Origin: Cyclostephanos tholiformis
Taxonomy: Eukaryota; Bacillariophyta; Thalassiosirophyceae; Thalassiosirales; Thalassiosiraceae
DNA: 12,044 nt
Assembly (NCBI GenBank): GCA_036939975.1
Contig: JALLPB010001739.1
Coordinates: forward strand, 1 to 12,044
Direction: 5' to 3'
Shown here: piece by piece, positions 6,393 through 12,044 of the stretch
Layout: each line of letters opens with the position of its first letter
How positions within the stretch are numbered: the stretch's first letter is position 1
Notes under the pieces: model-generated
What the model was told of the DNA's origin: nothing
The model's database searches: none
Seen by the model: only the letters and a program-made list of their open reading frames with translations
Program-made: the position numbers and the translations under genes

Positions 6393-7443
6393 TTATATCC
6401 TTTGAATGTAACCATCACCATCCCATTCCCATTCAGGAGCCTCGGCACTCCCTGATCCGCTGCCCTTGCCAGACTTGCCAGATCCACTGCCACTGCCACT
6501 GCCCTTGCCAGACTTTCCGGAGGGTTCTGGCTCTGGCTCGGGCTCGGGCTCAGGCCATCCACCACCCCACCATGAGTCCTCCTCAGGAGCAGACCATTCT
6601 TCGTCGCTGCCCGATCCCGACTTGGATCCCTTGCTTCCCTTGCCGGACTTGCCAGATCCCTTGGATCCCTTGCTGCCCTTGGATCCCTTGCCGGACTTGC
6701 CAGAGGCTTCTGGCTCAGGCTCAGGCTCAGGCCACTCAGCGGCAGGCCATTTAGGAGCTTCGGCACTTCCTGACCCGCTGCCCTTGCCAGACTTGCCAGA
6801 TCCGCTGCCGCTGCCCTTGCCGGACTTGCCAGAGCCACCCCATGAATCCTCCTCGGGCGCACCCCATCCAGATCCGCTGCCGCTGCCCTTGCCAGACTTA
6901 CCAGAGCCGTCGCCCGAACCAGATCCCGACTTGGATCCCTTCCCAGACTTTCCAGAGGAGACTTCAGGCTCAGACCATCCCCAACCCCAGGAGTCCTCCT
7001 CGGGCGCAGCCCATTCTTCAGCAGGCTCTCCAGCGCTTCCCTTGCTTCCCTTACCGGACTTGCCCGATCCCTTGCCGGATTTTCCAGAGGGCTCTGGTTC
7101 CGGCTCAGGGACCCACTCCCAGACTCCAACCCACTCCGGCTCGGGTTCGGGTTCCCATTCAGCGCTGCCTGAACCCGATTTAGATCCTTTGCCGGACTTG
7201 CCAGCAAGATGTCTGTCTCGAACCTGTTCGTGAAAAATATATACAAGGAAGAGAAGAGCATGGAAATGTTGAGTATTCGGCGGACAACATGGAGCATAAC
7301 GAAGGATTAACCACCACGGCACGACCTCAAATGTCCCTTATGACCCATGTACAGAAACGAAAACGCGAACTCACCCTGAGGTTCTCGGCGCTAACATACG
7401 CGGCCGAAACGGCAATAGTGGCAATTGTAGTCGCAATCTTCAT
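6393..7443 (-). CDS. Cingulin-like (W-type) secreted silica-matrix protein, two exons
   Basis: Exon 1 (7443-7375) encodes 23 residues: a signal peptide starting MKIATTIATI and ending near VSA-ENLR. Exon 2 (7223-6393) continues in frame with VRDRHLAGKSGKG, giving 299 residues. The R-H-L at 27-29 fits the R-x-L endoproteolytic site of diatom silica-associated proproteins. The mature part alternates six Lys/Ser/Gly blocks (about 30-43, 69-86, 112-142, 154-176, 197-229, 258-282) with acidic blocks rich in Trp, Glu and Pro. There are 18 Trp after the propeptide, 11 copies of KSGKGS and three of a W.APEEDSW module. Lysines 199, 202, 205, 208 and 211 form a K-x-x-K pentalysine cluster of the type implicated in silica targeting of silaffins. 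This matches W-type cingulins, insoluble girdle-band matrix proteins thought to template silica. Lysines and serines are expected to be modified (polyamine, phosphate). An apparent start at 7322 inside the intron is rejected because it gives no signal peptide. Family call strong; role inferred. Confidence 0.88.
6430..7205 (-). repeat. Internally repetitive coding DNA of the cingulin-like gene
   Basis: Degenerate repeats of the codons for K-S-G-K-G-S, G-S-G-S and P-E-P-E fill this stretch. The bias leaves other reading frames open on both strands for hundreds of bases; those are compositional artefacts. The repeats suggest growth by unequal crossing-over or slippage. Confidence 0.8.
7224..7374 (-). 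other. Spliceosomal intron in the cingulin-like gene
   Basis: Read on the minus strand, the 151-bp intron starts GTGAGT after the Arg23 codon AGG and ends in ACGAACAG before GTTCGAGAC. A pyrimidine-rich tract (CTTCTCTTCCTTG, then TATATATTTTTCA) precedes the acceptor. Splicing is phase 0 and joins the signal peptide to the mature frame exactly. The intron frame has no in-frame stop between 7322 and the acceptor, so a naive gene finder could miss exon 1. Confidence 0.85.
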
Positions 7444-8126
7444 CTTGTGCAGTCTATCGGCAAACTATTGACGAATGGACTCCTCCTGACAGTATCGTAT
7501 TCGAAATTATGCGACCAAAGTGGTGGTTTTGATACGATCAACCCCACCGGGTCACCACCAAATATATGATACACACCTACATCGTCGAGCCCTGAAATAA
7601 AATGGCGGAAACAGTGCATTCTCCATGACACACTACACAGAAGCCCACGAATCACCCTGACGGCCGAATTTGTGCCGACGAGAATGGGGGCCGACCGGGT
7701 CGGACAATAATGGGCCGGGCGTGAGCAGATCTCCGTTCAGGGTTTTTCTCCTCTCGAGAACACCTTGCAGTTATATGGGTTGGCGCGGAGCTTCCCGCGG
7801 AATCTCCTCTTTGTCTTGCCATCACCCCAACATGCATGTGTGAAGTTTTCTACGACGACGCCGCTCCGAGGACACGTCGAGATTCCACAAGAGGGGCGGG
7901 AGTCAATCGATTGAGTCGCCTGAAAAAAAAGAACAAACGGCTCTCTGGAGAAAGAGGGGGTAGTAAAGCGAGGGTCGGCACCCGGCACAAAAAATAATAA
8001 TCATTAACTCACTAAGACGCGAGGGAAGGAAGAAGTGGCAATATCCGCGTGCAGGAGTGATCTAGAAAAATGAAACTATCTAACCATGGTCGTTTGCTCG
8101 CGGGTGTTCCCCTCGCGGGAGAATAG
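7444..8126. promoter_or_regulatory. Divergent intergenic region (cingulin-like / FAD oxidoreductase)
   Basis: The cingulin-like gene is transcribed leftward and the oxidoreductase rightward from this stretch, so it should contain both promoters. On the minus strand a TATA-like ATATATTT lies about 120 bp upstream of the cingulin-like ATG (about 7558-7570). An imperfect hairpin lies at 7522-7548. The missing 5' exon of the oxidoreductase probably also lies here; one candidate is 7775-7837 (21 codons, phase 0 donor GTGTGA). All of these assignments are tentative. Confidence 0.4.
7522..7548. repeat. Imperfect 12-bp hairpin near the cingulin-like promoter
   Basis: GGTGGTTTTGAT and ATCAACCCCACC flank ACG. 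They pair over 12 positions, two of them G-T type in RNA terms. It lies about 80-105 bp upstream of the cingulin-like ATG. It could be a protein-binding palindrome (core TTGATACGATCAA) or chance. Confidence 0.5.
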
Positions 8127-9470
8127 GAACTCGGGTCGGGGCCTGCGGGTCGCCGACCTATCTTCATCGATATTGTTGTCATCGGGGCAGGCGTGGCTGG
8201 CGTCTCCGCCGTCCATCATCTCCTGTCGTCCCTGAAGGATAAAGACGCCAGGAGTAGGCATTCATCGTCCCCTACCTCGGTGGTAATGACGGAGCGTCCC
8301 AAGATTTTGGTCGTGGATGCAGGACCTTCCCCCGGCGAAGGGCACGAAACTCGCAAGAGTGGTACGGCGACCATTAAGACTCGGGACGGACGTCACGACG
8401 ACGGGAGTTTTTCACGAATCAAAATGATGACCCAAATCTTCACCTGCTCGTCAGCGGAATTCGTCAAGCATCACGGCGAGGCCGGGGCCAAAAGATACTT
8501 GCAAGCGACTAAGGCGGGACTCGAACTCCAGAAGGGGCTGGCCAAGGAGGTGGGGGGCGAAATTCTCTCTGAAATGGGCTCGTACTACGTCTGCTCCCCT
8601 AGCCAACGTGACGAACTAAAGGCAGAGTATGACTTCTTGCGTTCTCTGGGGGACTGCTGTGACGACTTGGAATTCGTCGAGAATATGGACCACGTGTTGG
8701 GGGCTTGCGAGGATTTTCCCTTCGCGATCTACTTTCCCCGTGACGCCGTCATCGATTCTTCGGAATACGCGAAGCGCCTCATGAAGAGATCGTTGGCATC
8801 GGGCCAATGCGTCGCTCTGTACAACACTCGAGTGATCGGTGTGGATGACGGTCCCGAAGTGTGCACTGTGACGCTGCACTCTGGCGAGACCGTTTATGCC
8901 AACCATGTCGTAGTCGCGACTGGTGCCATGGATCCCCTACCGCAGCTGCACGGCTTGGTTCGACCATGCTACTCCTACCTTGCTCACGTACCGGTATCAC
9001 CTGATAACGCCGTTCAACAGTCAGCGAACTTCTTCACCTGGGATGGCTCTGCTCATGATTGGTGTTTCGATCAAGGCAAGGTCCGAGTGTCGGGGGAGGA
9101 TCATTTCAGTGCCTACAAGGATCCGCATTTGGCTGAACGTAGCGGTCGATTAATTGACTGGGCATGGGAAAAATATGGTCGCCCCTCCACGACGCCGGTG
9201 ACGGAGATGACTCACGAAGGCATTACACAACAGTTTGGGATCTATTCCGAGACCCCTGATCATGCACCGCTCGTTGGAACTCGATGCGATGAGTCTCGAG
9301 TTTGCTTTTTGGTTGGTTGCAATGCAAGTGGTCAGACCATTCTCTCCTTCGCTGCATCACTTGTCCCGAACTTGTTGGGGTATCGCGGAGGCAAGCTTGA
9401 TGAATCTCAACGTGATGCACTTCGCTTGCTCACCATTCGTCGTTTCTCTGAGTTGCCCTCGTCCTTTTGA
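8127..9470 (+). CDS. FAD-dependent oxidoreductase, DAO fold; 5' exon not identified
   Basis: The protein belongs to the D-amino-acid oxidase / sarcosine oxidase / glycine oxidase class, flavoenzymes that oxidise C-N bonds of amino acids or amines using FAD. The dinucleotide-binding motif IVVIGAGVAGVSAVHHLL (8172-8225) is followed by a strand ending ILVVDAG, a middle catalytic region, the strand-plus-ATG motif ANHVVVATGAMDPL, and the C-terminal FAD-contact region with YSETPDHAPLVGT and GCNASGQTILS. The substrate cannot be predicted. The readable frame starts right after an in-frame TAG (8124-8126) and has no ATG before the FAD motif. Either the TAG ends an intron (GAATAG acceptor, exon start 8127) with the start codon upstream, or the gene is broken: an in-frame ATG at 8070 is separated from the motif only by this TAG. 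I favour the intron. A GTG at 8193 is in frame but would cut off the Gly-rich motif. The C-terminal end at 9470 is firm. Confidence 0.85.
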   Translation, partial: ELGSGPAGRRPIFIDIVVIGAGVAGVSAVHHLLSSLKDKDARSRHSSSPTSVVMTERPKILVVDAGPSPGEGHETRKSGTATIKTRDGRHDDGSFSRIKMMTQIFTCSSAEFVKHHGEAGAKRYLQATKAGLELQKGLAKEVGGEILSEMGSYYVCSPSQRDELKAEYDFLRSLGDCCDDLEFVENMDHVLGACEDFPFAIYFPRDAVIDSSEYAKRLMKRSLASGQCVALYNTRVIGVDDGPEVCTVTLHSGETVYANHVVVATGAMDPLPQLHGLVRPCYSYLAHVPVSPDNAVQQSANFFTWDGSAHDWCFDQGKVRVSGEDHFSAYKDPHLAERSGRLIDWAWEKYGRPSTTPVTEMTHEGITQQFGIYSETPDHAPLVGTRCDESRVCFLVGCNASGQTILSFAASLVPNLLGYRGGKLDESQRDALRLLTIRRFSELPSSF

Positions 9471-10082
9471 TCTACGCTCCCTCTCTTTTCGAGTGTGGCC
9501 TTTCCTCGGAGTCCTCTCTTCCCTATGGCTTTCATGTCATGGGCAGTCTCATTGACTTTTTCGCGTTTGTAGTACTCCCATTCATCCTGTTTCTCTCCGC
9601 TTGATAGTCTTTGTAGGACCGGGTAGATACTAATTTTCGAAAAGTCACTTTTCCGCTTGTGTATTCTCTTGATGATGGTAGGCAGTATGTATTTCCAATT
9701 CACAGGGTGTCCTGAGAGGAAACTTGTTTTCCTATCTGCACACCTTCAACGATACTCAAATTATTTACCGTTTATTCTTTTCGACGAGATATATGGGGTT
9801 TGGATTCCAAGTAAACAATATTATATCCTACCTGAAAGTGGCAGATTCCACGAAAGATGCCATGAGCTATTTGACAAGAACGCCAATTTTGATATTTTTT
9901 ACAAGTCTATTTTTGTTCCATCAACTTGGATGCCTCTATCAGACCCCCTCATATAACGCCAAAAAGCGTCGAATTCGACAACCGTAAGAATGATTGCTGA
10001 CAAATCACGACGAGATCCTCGACCGAACATCATCGTCATCTCTCTCTCCGCGAAAAGCGATCCCTCCTTTTCCCATCTAATC
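9471..10082. other. Convergent spacer between FAD oxidoreductase and LarB genes
   Basis: This stretch holds the 3' regions of two facing genes. It is pyrimidine-rich near 9471-9600 and AT-rich from about 9640 to 9960. I see no recognisable gene, RNA or repeat. Open stretches of up to about 99 codons at 9657-9987 have no recognisable product. Confidence 0.6.
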
Positions 10083-11087
10083 TCATCTCCTCCTTGAATT
10101 CAGGCACTTCATCGCCCAGACTGCACCCCCGAATCCGTTATCGATATTAACGACACCGACCCCCGGACTGCAACTGTTAAGCATGGTGAGAAGGGCGGAT
10201 AATCCGCCGAGGCTCGCACCATACCCGACGCTCGTTGGGACTGCGACGACAGGAACATCGACCAACCCCCCCACGACGCTGGGAAGTGCGCCATCCATGC
10301 CCGCGCATACGATGATGCACCCAACGTTCGGATGTTTCAACAATGGCAACGCCCTCAATATGCGATGGAGCCCAGCCACGCCGCAGTCATACACGCGAGT
10401 AACGCGCACGCCCGAGAGGGATAATGTCACGGCCGCCTCCTCGGCGACGGGGAGGTCGGTGGTGCCGGCGCATGCGACTACGACCGATTGACCGCGATCG
10501 TCGACGTCGACGTCCGCCCTATCGTCGTCGAAACGAACGGATACGATCCTCGCCGCATCGTGATATGCCATCGCGGCTCCCGGAGTTTTCAATGGCCCTA
10601 AATCCACCAATCCGTCGTACGCATCGCGATTCACCCTCGTGGCGATGATGGCCCCGGCTGTCGCGGCGGAGGTGCCGCGCGATGATGACGGCGTGCTTTC
10701 TCCCTCCCCGCCATCGCCGTCGCCGTCGTCCATCGTGCGCGAGTCGCGCAGGACATTCGCGGCCATGCTATCGAGTATGGCGTGTATTTGGGACGGTGTC
10801 TTTCCCTCGCCGAATATCGCCTCGGGGAAGCCGGTCCGAAGCACGCGGCGATGATCGATGTTCGCGAAGGACGACAGGACGTCGATGTCGAAGTCGACTT
10901 CGTCGTTCCTGCCGCTCGAGGCGGATCTCCTCGGGACGATGATTGGCGGGGGGGGGAGGGGGGGGTTATTGCTCCCCCCGCGCGTCGGGAATCGAATATG
11001 ATGCAGATGTGGATGCCATCCCCAGAATGGACGGGCGGTCCTTCGGAGAGTTCGGGCGCAGTGTTGTTGGAATGAGGCCATCGTCAT
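10083..11087 (-). CDS. larB: LarB: nicotinic-acid-adenine-dinucleotide carboxylase/hydrolase (AIR carboxylase family)
   Basis: LarB carboxylates the pyridinium ring of nicotinic acid adenine dinucleotide and hydrolyses the phosphoanhydride, the first step towards the nickel-pincer nucleotide cofactor of lactate racemase (LarA) and related enzymes. From ATG 11087 the protein has 334 residues; bacterial LarB has about 250. Diagnostic blocks: DHRR.LRTGFPEAIFGEGKT (78-97), CAGTTDLPVAEEAA (206-219), YDCGVAGLHR (233-242), CAGMDGALPSVVGGL (261-275), PTSVGYGASLGGL (284-296) and NSCSPGVGVVNIDNGFG (304-320). Cys306 in NSC corresponds by motif to the LarB cysteine that forms a covalent adduct with the substrate. 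Residues 1-60 are rich in Arg, His and Ser without acids, an organelle presequence. Residues 119-144 are an Asp/Gly/Ser-rich insertion. The ATGs at 11087 and 11081 are the best starts. The frame stays open upstream to 11366, but that part reads like untranslated sequence. The family is firm; localisation is inferred. Confidence 0.92.
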   Translation of the reverse strand: MTMASFQQHCARTLRRTARPFWGWHPHLHHIRFPTRGGSNNPPLPPPPIIVPRRSASSGRNDEVDFDIDVLSSFANIDHRRVLRTGFPEAIFGEGKTPSQIHAILDSMAANVLRDSRTMDDGDGDGGEGESTPSSSRGTSAATAGAIIATRVNRDAYDGLVDLGPLKTPGAAMAYHDAARIVSVRFDDDRADVDVDDRGQSVVVACAGTTDLPVAEEAAVTLSLSGVRVTRVYDCGVAGLHRILRALPLLKHPNVGCIIVCAGMDGALPSVVGGLVDVPVVAVPTSVGYGASLGGLSALLTMLNSCSPGVGVVNIDNGFGGAVWAMKCLNSRRR

Positions 11088-12044
11088 CGGCAGAGTTGAA
11101 AGGGGTTTGGAGTTTTGGTAGAGCGAGAGAGAGCTGGTAATTCGTCTAAACGGCGCGTTTAGTAAGGCTGTGATTTCTTTTTGGCTGCATAGCGTACGAA
11201 CACACTCATTAGAACAACTTAGAACAGTTTTTTTAAGATGGCGTCTTATGTTTCCTTCGAAATTTTTTGTGATTTTTTTTGTGCCCAGATATCGTACGCA
11301 GATGCGCCGCTGTTCAGATAAGGGAGTTTTCAAAGGCAGCCGTTTTACATACATCATAGTTCCCAACTTGAAGGGTCACTTTTACGTAGTACATACCTAG
11401 ATACTTTGCCCCATTCAAAGGCTGAGGGAGTCAAAAAAAAATTTGCTGAGTCGATACGTAGGAAGAGATGAAAAGAGAAAAAAGCCAAGATAAAATACTT
11501 TTTGCAGCCGCTCTCTCTACAATATCAATCGTCTTGAAATTCAGCATGGATGATGGAGAGTGATTCGAGGACGACGTGCGGCTGTGGCGGAATGTGTGAG
11601 GGGACGCCGTGTCGTCGGTTTGGTCGTCAAACTAAATCAACGAAAATTAAGAGAGAGGGGGATGGGGCCATGGCCGTAGGTGGCAGTCATTAAATCGGGG
11701 GACACAACAACCAACCGAAAGTTGGTGTCGCCCGGTGGAGGGACATCAGAGAAGGCGCGCGACTGCGGCGGGGGGCGTTTCGCAATCATTTGGTGGCGGC
11801 AAATGAGGCGACAAAAAATATAAAAATTAAAATACGTCGCGGCCTTAGATGGCTGCAAAATGACGTAAATAACACAACAATCAACCAAAAATGAGTGACC
11901 TTGACGAACGGGGAATAGAATGGGACGAGAGAACAAAGGGGGGCACAGGGGGAGCGCGATACAATCGTTTTGGGGGCAATCGAGTTGGGCGGGGGGGGGG
12001 AACTTAGGTAAAATTCATCAATTTATTAAATTATATTTTTTCTC
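11088..12044. other. Upstream of larB; no recognisable gene
   Basis: The first part (11088-11366) stays open in the larB frame but encodes no recognisable domain and is probably 5' leader or promoter. Beyond it the DNA alternates AT-rich and purine-rich stretches with no supported gene. ACACAACAA.CAACC.AAA occurs at about 11703-11720 and again at 11872-11889. A small perfect hairpin lies at 11710-11726 (ACCAAC, loop CGAAA, GTTGGT). A G-rich run occurs near 11990-12000. Confidence 0.5.

Noticed and set aside
6466..7233. Plus-strand open frame of 255 codons, Pro/Leu/Asp and Gly/Ser rich
   Set aside because: It is the antisense of the cingulin-like repeats; the absence of stops follows from the codon composition.
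6374..7297. A second long open frame (about 307 codons) on the minus strand, rich in Arg/Ala/Leu/Asp, overlapping the cingulin-like gene
   Set aside because: It is the shifted frame of the same repetitive codons. It has no signal peptide or recognisable domain, while the neighbouring frame joins an intron-split signal peptide exactly.
7320..7322. ATG at 7322 as the start of the cingulin-like protein
   Set aside because: It lies inside the intron and would give a protein without a clean signal peptide. The ATG at 7443 with GT-AG splicing gives the expected architecture.
8193..8195. GTG start for the FAD oxidoreductase
   Set aside because: The FAD-binding GAGVAG motif begins upstream of it in the same frame, and GTG starts are not expected in a nuclear gene.
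9657..9987. Two overlapping plus-strand open frames of 99 and 87 codons
   Set aside because: They are AT-rich, have no recognisable motif, and lie between two convergent gene ends, so they are more likely untranslated.
1..12044. tRNA, rRNA or CRISPR features
   Set aside because: No T-loop/acceptor combination, no rRNA-like stretch and no regularly spaced identical repeats were seen on either strand.

Overview
The window looks like nuclear DNA of a centric diatom, most likely of the Thalassiosirales. The strongest evidence is a two-exon gene on the minus strand (6393-7443) for a secreted protein. It has a signal peptide, an R-x-L processing site, and alternating Lys/Ser/Gly-rich and Trp/Glu/Pro-rich blocks. 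That is the architecture of the W-type cingulins, girdle-band silica-matrix proteins described from Thalassiosira. A GT-AG intron, organelle-type N-terminal extensions, long intergenic spacers and DNA-transposon debris all fit a eukaryote.

Layout. 1-767: repeat-rich DNA with no gene. 768-4036: a decayed DNA transposon of Tc1/mariner/pogo type, with 28-bp terminal inverted repeats, a TA target duplication and a minus-strand DD35D transposase broken by four in-frame stops and two frameshifts. A 44-bp repeat occurs on both sides of it in the same orientation. 4269-5537 (+): an adrenodoxin-type [2Fe-2S] ferredoxin with a long N-terminal extension and two low-complexity insertions. 5538-6392: convergent spacer with a 21-nt G run and two small tandem duplications. 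6393-7443 (-): the cingulin-like gene. 7444-8126: divergent spacer, probably holding promoters and a missing first exon. 8127-9470 (+): an FAD-dependent (DAO-fold) oxidoreductase whose start codon is not visible in frame. 9471-10082: convergent spacer. 10083-11087 (-): a eukaryotic LarB, the carboxylase/hydrolase that begins synthesis of the nickel-pincer nucleotide cofactor, with an organelle-type leader. 11088-12044: upstream DNA with no recognised gene.

The four host genes do not form a pathway. They alternate in strand (+,-,+,-), giving two convergent pairs and one divergent pair (cingulin/FAD oxidoreductase) that could share a regulatory region. The most notable items are the cingulin-like gene, which is only understood correctly once its intron is recognised, the eukaryotic LarB, and the insertion-bearing ferredoxin.
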